DNA of 40,110 nt from an uncultured Lachnospiraceae bacterium (lineage in GTDB: Bacteria; Bacillota; Clostridia; Lachnospirales; Lachnospiraceae). The DNA is taken from positions 1 to 40,110 of the forward strand of contig CACYKH010000017.1 of NCBI GenBank assembly GCA_902774915.1. Direction: 5' to 3'. Positions 9,379 through 16,988 of the stretch are shown one piece after another (the first letter of the stretch is position 1; every line of letters begins with the position of its first letter). The position numbers and the translations under genes are program-made. The notes under the pieces are model-generated. The model had not been told where the DNA came from. It was given only the letters and a program-made list of their open reading frames with translations, and ran no database searches.

Positions 9379-10341
9379 TTAGAGACCGTTACGATAGGAC
9401 TTCCAATACTCTCCAAGCTTTTCAAAATTAATATTTTCACCAATAACGATAAATAACTCCTGACCGGTGGAAATAGGTTCCAGACGAATGCTGTTTTTAG
9501 TCGCATTTACCTCCAGCCACTCCCCATTATCCTGCTGAAGAAATCCCTTGATACGGATAACATTTCCTACATTTGGATCATTAAAAATACGAGCAATTGT
9601 TTCTTCAATTTTACTGAAATCTATCTCAACATGGAAATAAAAATAACTATCAAAATCCCCCTCCGAAAGAGGCAGTTTCGTCATCTCCCCAGAACTATAT
9701 CTTGAAGCAGCGATAGCCTTGAAGTCATCATCACTTATCTTCCCTGATTTCCACAAATAAGCATCCTTAAGTCTGCGTCTCGAATTAAACATTTCGAGTC
9801 CTTCATTAAGGTAGTCAACTATTTCATTTTGTAGACTTAGTTCATCTATTTTTCTTTCCTGGCAGACAGGCTCAACCTTACTCAGTACTACGGTTCCAGC
9901 CTTTGCCACTTCTGAAGTCATAACATATCTGGCTTTGTCTGACATTCCTTTATCCAGATCCGCCTCCACAAGTGTGATGATATTACTCATTTCATACCAT
10001 CTCTCCAGCGGCTCCTCGTAGAGCATATCAAGAAAGTCATCCACATCAAATACGCCTGATGGTTCAACTATCACATAAGAGTATTTATTCATGGCCATAG
10101 AAATGAGTTTTGTCTTAAGCCTTCGTCTCGTGCAGTCAGCATCGCCACCAATTACCATTTCAAGATGACATTTGTCTCCAAGAGCCTCTCCTAAAAGAAG
10201 CCTGTCCACATTTATTGCACCATAATCATTTACAATGATTGCAACATTTTCACCGCGGCGTACAAGATAGTCTGCATATTCTTTTATAAATGTTGTCTTA
10301 CCGGATCCCAGGAAACCGGTTATAAGATCTACCTTCGTCAT
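9379..10341 (-). CDS. CobW/COG0523-like G3E GTPase with atypical metal motif
   Basis: This 320-residue P-loop GTPase of the CobW/HypB/UreG class is commonly linked to metal-cofactor insertion. It shows Walker A GFLGSGKTT (residues 8-16), an NDYGAINVD switch region near 38 and VEPSGVFDVDDF as the Walker B/switch II equivalent. A CobW C-terminal beta-alpha domain covers about 220-315. The canonical C-x-C-C metal motif after switch I is replaced by GGDADCTRRR, leaving a single Cys, and the guanine motif is LSKVE instead of NKxD. It follows the GDPD gene by 13 nt with a weak ribosome site, so translation is probably coupled. Whether it still handles zinc or cobalt is doubtful. The family assignment is firm; the substrate is unknown. 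Confidence 0.85.
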   Translation of the reverse strand: MTKVDLITGFLGSGKTTFIKEYADYLVRRGENVAIIVNDYGAINVDRLLLGEALGDKCHLEMVIGGDADCTRRRLKTKLISMAMNKYSYVIVEPSGVFDVDDFLDMLYEEPLERWYEMSNIITLVEADLDKGMSDKARYVMTSEVAKAGTVVLSKVEPVCQERKIDELSLQNEIVDYLNEGLEMFNSRRRLKDAYLWKSGKISDDDFKAIAASRYSSGEMTKLPLSEGDFDSYFYFHVEIDFSKIEETIARIFNDPNVGNVIRIKGFLQQDNGEWLEVNATKNSIRLEPISTGQELFIVIGENINFEKLGEYWKSYRNGL

Positions 10342-10354
10342 AATTTATAGCCTA

Positions 10355-11266
10355 TTAGTCTTCCCACAAAGTATCCGTTCCAATAACATCAGCACCGTAC
10401 TTTCTGAGTTTCTTTTCTTCTTTCTTGTTGTTCACCGTGAAAACATAGGATTTAAGTCCTTCACTCTCCAGCTCTCTGGCTACCTCTTCCGTATATATTT
10501 CACTGGAAATACTAAAACTCTTTATGTCATAACGCTTACAATATTGAACAAACTTTTCTGGAGTAGAAATGATGTCTTCTCTCTTAGAATCTTTAATATA
10601 ATACAGATTAACCAGCGGAAAATCATAAGCTTCTTTAGCAGCCTTAACCATATCTGTAGTCTGACCGCCAACAATAAGCCTATCAAGAACGTCCGTTCTT
10701 CCAGCCGCCTCTTTTACGACCTCCTGATAAAAAACCTGTGTATCCTCATAGCTTCTGTAGCCTGCATCTACCATAAGATACATATCTGTATGTGTCTCCA
10801 TAAAATCCAGAACGTCATCAAAGCTTGTAGCCCTATATTTTCCCTGTATCTTGAATGACATAAAATCTCTGTATGTCGCCAGATGCTTTTCGGCGTCATA
10901 CCCTTCCGGAATTTCAGCTCCCTCTTCAAAAGGATAAGGCTGTCCCAGTCTATCGTTCCAGTCACTCTCGCTCCAAACATTATTTTCGCCACTATGAGCC
11001 ATAACCAGAATGTCATCGCTGGTAAAGGAAACATCGCCTTCAAAATATCTGTATCCGGCATCATAGCATGTTCTAAGGCAATCTATAGAATTGATGTAAT
11101 CATCATCCATTCCACCTAGTGCATGCATAATATAACCATCCTTTTTGTTGTCTCCATATTTTCCTTCAATATAGAAGCCAACCAGGCTGAGTACCATTAC
11201 CAAAAAGACTATAGTAAACCTGATGTTATCTTTTAAACTAATTTTACTTTCTTGTTTTTTCTTCAT
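10355..11266 (-). CDS. Membrane-anchored glycerophosphodiester phosphodiesterase-like protein
   Basis: The 303-residue protein has a basic N-terminus, one membrane helix (about 17-34) and an extracellular TIM-barrel of the GDPD/PI-PLC class. Expected catalytic positions are H48 in HALGG, E76 and D78 in YFEGDVSF and H91 in AHSG. The usual HRG is HALGG, as I recall for a Firmicute subfamily, and the usual HD after the second His is HSGEN, so the substrate may differ from glycerophosphodiesters. It probably acts on phospholipid head groups or teichoic-acid-related phosphodiesters outside the cell. Its GAGG ribosome site lies inside the 3' arm of the hairpin that follows the ABC permease gene, and the U-tract runs into the ATG at 11264-11266. 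The start has no good alternative in frame. Confidence 0.82.
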   Translation of the reverse strand: MKKKQESKISLKDNIRFTIVFLVMVLSLVGFYIEGKYGDNKKDGYIMHALGGMDDDYINSIDCLRTCYDAGYRYFEGDVSFTSDDILVMAHSGENNVWSESDWNDRLGQPYPFEEGAEIPEGYDAEKHLATYRDFMSFKIQGKYRATSFDDVLDFMETHTDMYLMVDAGYRSYEDTQVFYQEVVKEAAGRTDVLDRLIVGGQTTDMVKAAKEAYDFPLVNLYYIKDSKREDIISTPEKFVQYCKRYDIKSFSISSEIYTEEVARELESEGLKSYVFTVNNKKEEKKLRKYGADVIGTDTLWED

Positions 11267-11310
11267 AAAAAAATACCTCGAAGCTAATTATAACATATTA
11301 GCTCCGAGGT
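11267..11310 (-). terminator. Intrinsic terminator overlapping the GDPD ribosome site
   Basis: A 14-bp inverted repeat (11275-11288 with 11297-11310) has an 8-nt loop and is followed, in the minus direction, by seven Us directly before the GDPD ATG. The only imperfect pair is G-U on the minus strand but A-C on the plus, so the structure belongs to the minus-strand RNA. It closes the ABC exporter operon, and its 3' arm also supplies the GAGG of the next gene. Confidence 0.8.
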
Positions 11311-11322
11311 TTATTCATTTTT

Positions 11323-13890
11323 CTAATCTACATGTTTAAGTGCCTCATCCATAGGTATCTTCTTAATGCGTCGATAATCGATAGCCATTACTATAAGATA
11401 TGCAACGAATACAAAAGCGAACATTTTTGCAAATCCGACTGGCGAGATAACAAAATTAAACCAGCCTTCCATGCTCATAAGATAGATTTTGAATACAGCA
11501 TTCATTCCAAAGAAACCAGCCAGTATTCCGACTACACAAGAGAATATTACAACAAATGTTGTAGATGTCATATATAGACCACTTATCTCTTTATTCTCAT
11601 AACCAAGAATCTTTACCATGGAGATTGCATTTTCATTTTTCTCAATGATTATCTTAGTAAGAAGATAAATGAGAACTACTGAAAGGATTATACAAACATA
11701 CTGGAAGTAAACCATGTAAGAACCAATGGAGTGATCCAGCTGTCTGGATATCTTTAAAATGTCATCTTCAGTGATAGTTGTTGCTATATACTTATCGTCT
11801 ATTCCTTCAATCTCTTCATTTGCCATGAAGCCTGTAAAGTAATCCTTATCCTCATCGAAGAGTGCACGGTAATTATCTATTGGCATGAACACTGTAAGTG
11901 CACCTTCGTAATCGTAAATACCTTTTACCTTAAGGTCATAAGTTTCATTATCAAATTTTTCATCAAGAGTAAAGGTATCGCCTACTTCCAATTTATATTT
12001 ATCTGCAAATGTGGTTGATATATAAGCCTCGTCTTCCGCCATTTCTGAAGGTATATCAATATATTTACTATTATCTTCTATACCATATACAGAAATGCTT
12101 TCTTTATGATCTTTGTAAATATACTCAAGACCCGTCATTGCAAACTTTTCAGCTGAAGCAGTTGTTGTTTCTATTGGATTCTCATCATCATCTTCTGTAC
12201 TCTTAAGAACTGTCTGATACTTTGCAAACATCATATCAGTAACATTATCTTTATATGCGTTCAGAGATTCTGGGAAACCAACCGCCATGGAAAGCATCAG
12301 CATTACAAAGCATATACCCACCAAAAGAACCAGATAGTTAGGAATATTCTGAATAAGGATTCTTGTACGGAATCGGCTCAGGAATTTCCACTTTGGAAGT
12401 CTGATGGCCTTCTTTCTCTTTGAAGTCTTAAGATCATGTCTGAGGAACTTAAGAGGTGAGAATCTCATCATTCTTACTATTACAAAAAGGTTTATTACAA
12501 ACATCAGTACCACTGGAACAATTGTTGTCTTAACGAATGCATCTGGTGTCCAGTATGTCTCATAAGTTGGAAGGCTGTAAGAATTGTAATACATACCTAT
12601 TACAACCTTCTTTAATACAGTGTATCCAAGAATATTACCAATGATTGCTGCAATGAGTGTTACAAGAACAGGCATTGTCATATAATGAACTATGAGTTCC
12701 TTCTTGGTATATCCAGATGCACGCAGCGTTCCGATTACCGAAGACTCTTTCGTAATTGTATTGCTTATTGTAATTGCGAAGATAAATGCAAGCACAGCCA
12801 CAAGAATATAAAGCATTACTCCGGCAATCGCACGGTCACCGCCCATATCATCAGTAGCGAAATGGATTGCATTATTTGAAAAGTTTGGAAGATAACCTTC
12901 TATCTCAACATCCTCAACTACTGACTGAGAAATGAGAGCTGCCATAACATTTTCTGACAGTTCTTTTTCCTTTACTACATCTTCAGGCTTATTATTATAT
13001 GTCCAGGCATAATTGAAATGTGTATTTTTATGAATTCTGTCAAAGCCTTCATTTGTTACTAAAGCAACATCGAAATAAAGAGCATCAAACATACTATCAG
13101 TTGGCTTCTCATAAAGCGTACTATAGTTAACAAGTGCAACAAATGCAGTGACTTTAAAGTCCTCACCACCAACGTTAATTGTATCACCTATTTTGATTTT
13201 TACATTATCAGCATGCATTCTATCGATAGCAATTTCATTTTCATTCTGAGGCATTTTACCTTCGTGGATACTATACATATCTACATCGGTTCTATCCTTG
13301 AAAACACGGATGTTTCCATCTTTTTCTCCATCGCCATCTCTATCTTCACCAGTATCCTTATAGAAGTTTTCGTAGACTGTTATTGGCACTGATTCGTAAT
13401 CAGGATTATCCAGGTCATACTTATCTGCAGCCTTCTCATATTCCTCATCTACTGTTTTTTCAACTTCCTTATATGCCTCTTCCTTTGCATCTTCAATAGC
13501 TTTATCATAATCATCACTACTTATCAGATCTTTGAAGCTTTCACCATATGCTTCCTCAAGATACTCATCAACAGCCTTTACAACTTCCTTGTCAGCTTCT
13601 TCATATCCTTTATCAAGATAGTACTGTTTTACATCAGCCTTCTCGCCCTTCTCAAGAGATTCAATCATCTCAGCACTAGCCTTCTCGCTGATTTCAAAGG
13701 AACCATCCTCAAGATTGTATTCCTTCTTCTTGTTTTCAGCAGATGTGAGCATACTGTTATTTGCCACGAACATACCTGAAACAAATCCGATCATTATGAT
13801 AAGAAAAAGTGCAATTACTAAATATTTATGCCACTCTCCAAGAAGCTCTCTAGAAACTCGTCTCTTAAGTGGATTGCTTATTTTTTTCAT
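11323..13890 (-). CDS. FtsX/MacB-type ABC exporter permease, two FtsX domains
   Basis: This 855-residue permease belongs to the type VII (mechanotransmission) ABC class used for peptide, lipoprotein or antibiotic-related extrusion. A first membrane helix lies at about 25-45, then a large extracytoplasmic domain (about 46-355), three helices of the first FtsX core (about 360-480), a helix near 515-540, a second outer domain and three C-terminal helices. The outer domain begins with a very acidic helical stretch and carries DRDGDGEKD (residues 183-191), an EF-hand-like D-x-D-x-D-G-x-x-D loop suggesting divalent metal binding. I chose ATG 13888-13890 because GAGGAAGG precedes it; a TTG seven codons upstream overlaps the ATPase stop. 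It forms an operon with the ATPase, under the Mn2+ riboswitch and TetR-like operator. Confidence 0.9.
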   Translation of the reverse strand: MKKISNPLKRRVSRELLGEWHKYLVIALFLIIMIGFVSGMFVANNSMLTSAENKKKEYNLEDGSFEISEKASAEMIESLEKGEKADVKQYYLDKGYEEADKEVVKAVDEYLEEAYGESFKDLISSDDYDKAIEDAKEEAYKEVEKTVDEEYEKAADKYDLDNPDYESVPITVYENFYKDTGEDRDGDGEKDGNIRVFKDRTDVDMYSIHEGKMPQNENEIAIDRMHADNVKIKIGDTINVGGEDFKVTAFVALVNYSTLYEKPTDSMFDALYFDVALVTNEGFDRIHKNTHFNYAWTYNNKPEDVVKEKELSENVMAALISQSVVEDVEIEGYLPNFSNNAIHFATDDMGGDRAIAGVMLYILVAVLAFIFAITISNTITKESSVIGTLRASGYTKKELIVHYMTMPVLVTLIAAIIGNILGYTVLKKVVIGMYYNSYSLPTYETYWTPDAFVKTTIVPVVLMFVINLFVIVRMMRFSPLKFLRHDLKTSKRKKAIRLPKWKFLSRFRTRILIQNIPNYLVLLVGICFVMLMLSMAVGFPESLNAYKDNVTDMMFAKYQTVLKSTEDDDENPIETTTASAEKFAMTGLEYIYKDHKESISVYGIEDNSKYIDIPSEMAEDEAYISTTFADKYKLEVGDTFTLDEKFDNETYDLKVKGIYDYEGALTVFMPIDNYRALFDEDKDYFTGFMANEEIEGIDDKYIATTITEDDILKISRQLDHSIGSYMVYFQYVCIILSVVLIYLLTKIIIEKNENAISMVKILGYENKEISGLYMTSTTFVVIFSCVVGILAGFFGMNAVFKIYLMSMEGWFNFVISPVGFAKMFAFVFVAYLIVMAIDYRRIKKIPMDEALKHVD

Positions 13891-13904
13891 CTTTCCTTCC
13901 TCTT

Positions 13905-14621
13905 TTACCAATCAAGGTCTACTGCAGAAATCTTAGCCTCGTTAATATTGTTGTGACGAACAACTCCGTCACGAAGTTTGATAACATGATCTGCCATATT
14001 TTTAATGGCTTCATTATGAGTAACCATTATGATCGTATTACCATACTTCTGATTAACATCCTCAATAAGCTTAAGTATTTCTTTGGAAGTGTTATAGTCA
14101 AGCGCACCTGTTGGCTCATCGCAAAGAAGTATATCCGGATTCTTTACAATGGCTCGACCGATTGAAACTCGTTGCTGCTGTCCACCTGACAACTGATTTG
14201 GAAGCTTATGACGATGCTTGTAAAGTCCAAGTGTATTAAGCAGATCGTCAATATCCAATGGGGTGTCAGATAGATAAGCACCAACCTCTATATTTTCCTT
14301 CACGTTTAAATTAGGGATTAGATTGTACATCTGGAATACATAGCCAAGATGTTTTCTCCTGTACTGTGTGAGCCCCTTCTCTCCCATATCCTCAAGCTTA
14401 TCTCCACTGATTGAGATATAACCTGAATCAGGATTATCTATTCCTCCAATTATATTTAATAGTGTTGATTTACCCGAACCAGATGGTCCAAGCAAAACAC
14501 AAAACTCACCTTTTGCAACGGTGAAATTCATACCTCTTAAAACTTCCTGCCTGGATTCACCAGAACCAAAGCCTTTCTTTAAATCTACGATTTCAAGAAA
14601 CTTTCTTTCAAATTCTGTCAT
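13905..14621 (-). CDS. ABC transporter ATPase, LolD/MacB family
   Basis: This 238-residue ATPase energises the FtsX-type permease encoded 14 nt downstream. It has Walker A GPSGSGKST (about 43-51), the Q loop YVFQMYNLIPNL, the signature LSGGQQQRVSIGRA, Walker B ILLCDEPTGALD and the switch His in MVTHNEA. Length and motifs are typical of LolD/MacB/SalX exporters. A strong AAGGAGG site precedes the ATG at 14621. Upstream on the same strand are a TetR-like palindrome on a consensus promoter and, before that, a Mn2+-type riboswitch with a terminator, so expression should integrate two signals. The exported substrate cannot be told from sequence. Confidence 0.95.
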   Translation of the reverse strand: MTEFERKFLEIVDLKKGFGSGESRQEVLRGMNFTVAKGEFCVLLGPSGSGKSTLLNIIGGIDNPDSGYISISGDKLEDMGEKGLTQYRRKHLGYVFQMYNLIPNLNVKENIEVGAYLSDTPLDIDDLLNTLGLYKHRHKLPNQLSGGQQQRVSIGRAIVKNPDILLCDEPTGALDYNTSKEILKLIEDVNQKYGNTIIMVTHNEAIKNMADHVIKLRDGVVRHNNINEAKISAVDLDW

Positions 14622-14640
14622 CTTTGACCTCCTTTTTAAT

Positions 14641-14701
14641 ATATGAACGTTCGTTCATATATTCACTCGTTCAATATATATGAAATTACATGAGATGTCA
14701 A
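14641..14701 (-). promoter_or_regulatory. Consensus promoter with TetR-like operator before the ABC exporter
   Basis: On the minus strand TTGACA (14696-14701), a 17-bp spacer and TATATT (14673-14678) predict a start near 14666. Directly downstream lies the palindrome ATATGAAC-GTTC-GTTCATAT (14641-14660), and an imperfect related copy with another CGTTC half-site overlaps the -10 edge (14662-14674). The GAAC/GTTC arms and the placement over the start site are typical of TetR-family repression of efflux operons. No TetR gene is in the window, so the regulator is inferred. Confidence 0.7.
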
Positions 14702-14722
14702 CCCCTGTAATCAATTTTCTAC

Positions 14723-14800
14723 AAAAAAAGCGAGACCCATTTGCAGAAAATCATTAGTGATTAATATAATCACTATTAATTATCTGCAAATAAGTCTCGC
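14723..14800 (-). terminator. Riboswitch-controlled intrinsic terminator
   Basis: A 71-nt hairpin (14730-14800) has near-complementary arms of about 33 nt. Three of the five non-identical positions become G-U pairs on the minus strand only. Seven Us (14723-14729) follow. Its 5' arm (GCGAGACUUAUUUGC, 14786-14800) is also the 3' side of the riboswitch P1 helix, so aptamer and terminator exclude each other. Confidence 0.85.
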
Positions 14801-14884
14801 TAATTACTCATAAACCGAAGCACGAATGCTTGTGATGACGATTATACGAAACGGACAAATGTCCGACAGCTACTCCCTTACTGC
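14786..14884 (-). promoter_or_regulatory. yybP-ykoY manganese riboswitch aptamer
   Basis: Read on the minus strand, the region matches the yybP-ykoY (Mn2+) class in order. P1 pairs GCAGUAAG (14877-14884) with CUUAUUUGC (14786-14794, one bulge). The conserved GGAGUAGC lies at 14869-14876. A hairpin CGGAC-AUUU-GUCCG follows (14852-14865), then the metal-site segment CGUCAUCACA (14831-14840), hairpin AAGCA-UUCG-UGCUU (14818-14831) with CGG after it, and UUAGCGAGAC (14795-14804). In known members Mn2+ docks the two helical legs and stabilises P1; here that would block the terminator, making an ON switch. The downstream genes are the ABC exporter, not the usual MntP, P-type ATPase or TerC. Class assignment is by recalled consensus. 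Confidence 0.88.
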
Positions 14885-14890
14885 TCTTAA

Positions 14891-14919
14891 AAACTAACAA
14901 ATATTTTCCGGTATGTCAA
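14891..14919 (-). promoter_or_regulatory. Promoter of the riboswitch leader
   Basis: TTGACA (14914-14919) is 17 bp from a weaker TAGTTT (14891-14896). The predicted start, position 14884, is a G and is exactly the first base of aptamer helix P1, which supports this promoter. It sits just beyond the stop codon of the Na/Pi symporter gene, so the leader is a separate transcription unit unless there is readthrough. Confidence 0.6.
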
Positions 14920-14927
14920 CCACCAAA

Positions 14928-16979
14928 TTATTTTTTGTCAGAATTTTTCTTGTCCTTATTGTCCTTATTCTTTTTATCTTCTTTCTTCTCTGGCTTTATC
15001 TTCTCGTCTTTTTTATCTTTTTTCTTTTCTTCCTTTTTTTCGTCCTTCTTGTCTTTTTTCTTTGGTTCTTCTTTCTTTTCCAGCTTACTTTCTTTCTTCT
15101 TATCCGCCTTTGCGTTAGTCTTCTTCTTACCAGACTTTTCAGCCTTCTCAGTCTTCTCACTTATTTCCTTAGCATCTTCATTTGACTTAGGTTTAAGTGT
15201 ACCCTGTTCTATATCCCTAATGTACTTCTCATAATAATAACTCTCGAGTGCGATATATTCTTCACTCTCTTTGTCCATAATACTACCATGCAAAGCATCC
15301 ATTTCATCGTCTCTTCCAAGTCTCTTGATTATATGACGAGAAATACTCTTAGTATGAACCGCAATCCTGTCAAAGCAATTAGTTAAGTCATAAAGTGCAA
15401 CGCCACCAGCTACTCCACAATCGCCAACACGGAGTCTCTCAACATGGTGCGACTCTATAATATCTGACATCTGATCTATAGCCTTTGAAAGTGGATAAAC
15501 CTTATAAGCTTCACTCTGCTTATCTTCATTGAAGGCATCAAATGTCATCTTAACAAGATGTCTCGAAGCATCTGAAATAGTATCCAGTTCAGCCTGTCCC
15601 TTAGGAGAGAACTTCAGCTTGTTCTCATTTATCTCCTGAGCAACATAAGCAATGTTCATACAATAATCACCTATTCTCTCATAGTCACCAATGGAGTTAA
15701 GAATTTCGATTATCATATTGTTATTATCTATTGTAAGACGTTTTTTATCTATTCGAACTATATAGGCAGAAAGAACAGTCTCGCACCTATCAATAAATCC
15801 CTCATTGTCATTAAGCCTGTTAAATGCATTCTTGTCATATTCTTTAAGAAGTCCTGTTGCAATAGTCAGGTTTTCAAGTATCTTATCACCCATGGACTCC
15901 ATAAGGAGCTTACACTGACTAAGGGCAATACCAGGAGTCTTAAGAAGCATATCGTCAAGGCGGCGAAGCTCTTCATCACCATAAACCTCATCTGTATCCT
16001 TAAGTACTTTTCCTGTAAATGCAGCCATCTGCTTTGAGAATGGAAGCAGAATAACACTCATTATCAAGTTAAATGCAAGATGCACATTTGCAATATCACC
16101 ACGATTAACAACCTTGGAGAAGAATGGAATTCCAACTGTGTAATATATCGAATAAATAATTACAGCAAAGAAAATTGCTCCAACAATATTGAAGAACAGG
16201 TAGCTGAGAGCAACCCTCTTCGCTTTCTTATTGGCTCCAACGCTACCAAGGATTATGGTCATACACTTTCCAATATTCTGTCCAATTATGATTGGGATAG
16301 CCGTTCCATAGGTTACACTTCCAGTTGCGGAAAGCGCTTGAAGAATACCTACCGACGCACTTGAACTTTGAATAAGTGCGGTAAGTGCAAGACCAGTTAA
16401 TATTCCTAAAAATGGATTGTTAAAAGATAAGAAAAACTGTTGGAATTTCGCTGATTCTTTAAGAGGAGCAAAAACCTCTTCCATCATTGTCATTCCATAG
16501 AAAAGAGTTCCGAGACCCACAAGTATTCCGGCCACATCCTTTACTTTCAGTTTCTTTGAAAAAAGATGCATAGCCGCTCCCACAGCCACAAGCATAGGAG
16601 CAAAGGATGATGGTTTTAAAAGTTTCAGTACAAGATTACCGGATCCTAGATCACCAAGTCTAAGAATCTGTGCAGTAACTGTACTACCTACATTTGCACC
16701 ATAAACTACAGGGATAGCCTGTGCCAGCGTCATAATCCCTGCATTTACAAAACCTATAAGCATTATAGTGGTTGCTGCCGAGCTTTGGATTATACCAGTA
16801 ACACCAAGCCCGAGCCCCCATCCTTTAAGAGCACCTACACCCTTACGTTTACTTGTTGTAAGAGTCTGTAGTATTTTTTCAAGTCCTGAGCCGGCAAGCT
16901 TTTCAAGAGATGAACCCATCAGGTTCATTCCGAAAAGGAAAAGTCCAACTCCTCCGAATAATTCAATAATTTTTATCAT
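14928..16979 (-). CDS. Na+/phosphate symporter-PhoU fusion with Lys-rich tail
   Basis: This 683-residue protein belongs to the NptA/PF02690 family, importing phosphate with sodium. The two inverted Na/Pi repeats carry QSSAATTIML (near 66) with GANVGSTVTAQ, and QSSSASVGILQALSATG (near 205) with GQNIGKCMT. About eight to nine membrane helices end near 315. A PhoU-like helical domain fills about 345-560. The last about 85 residues are almost only Lys, Glu, Asp and Asn (KKEEPKKKDKKDEKKEE and similar), an unusually long disordered tail. The GAGG ribosome site overlaps the stop of the giant VWA gene 10 nt upstream, so it is the last gene of that operon. No phosphate-starvation genes are nearby. Confidence 0.92.
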   Translation of the reverse strand: MIKIIELFGGVGLFLFGMNLMGSSLEKLAGSGLEKILQTLTTSKRKGVGALKGWGLGLGVTGIIQSSAATTIMLIGFVNAGIMTLAQAIPVVYGANVGSTVTAQILRLGDLGSGNLVLKLLKPSSFAPMLVAVGAAMHLFSKKLKVKDVAGILVGLGTLFYGMTMMEEVFAPLKESAKFQQFFLSFNNPFLGILTGLALTALIQSSSASVGILQALSATGSVTYGTAIPIIIGQNIGKCMTIILGSVGANKKAKRVALSYLFFNIVGAIFFAVIIYSIYYTVGIPFFSKVVNRGDIANVHLAFNLIMSVILLPFSKQMAAFTGKVLKDTDEVYGDEELRRLDDMLLKTPGIALSQCKLLMESMGDKILENLTIATGLLKEYDKNAFNRLNDNEGFIDRCETVLSAYIVRIDKKRLTIDNNNMIIEILNSIGDYERIGDYCMNIAYVAQEINENKLKFSPKGQAELDTISDASRHLVKMTFDAFNEDKQSEAYKVYPLSKAIDQMSDIIESHHVERLRVGDCGVAGGVALYDLTNCFDRIAVHTKSISRHIIKRLGRDDEMDALHGSIMDKESEEYIALESYYYEKYIRDIEQGTLKPKSNEDAKEISEKTEKAEKSGKKKTNAKADKKKESKLEKKEEPKKKDKKDEKKEEKKKDKKDEKIKPEKKEDKKNKDNKDKKNSDKK

Positions 16980-16988
16980 GTTTTCCTC

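Noticed and set aside
14730-14760. Similarity of GAGAC...TTGCAGAAAAT here to GAGAC...TTGCAGAAAAT near 29081-29108 as a mobile palindrome family
   Set aside because: The first copy is explained by the riboswitch terminator arms, and the shared words are short; I could not support a repeat family from two loci.
14913-15234. Plus-strand Phe/Ser/Leu-rich open frames
   Set aside because: They are the antisense of the Lys/Glu-rich tail of the Na/Pi symporter gene and have no ribosome site or family resemblance.
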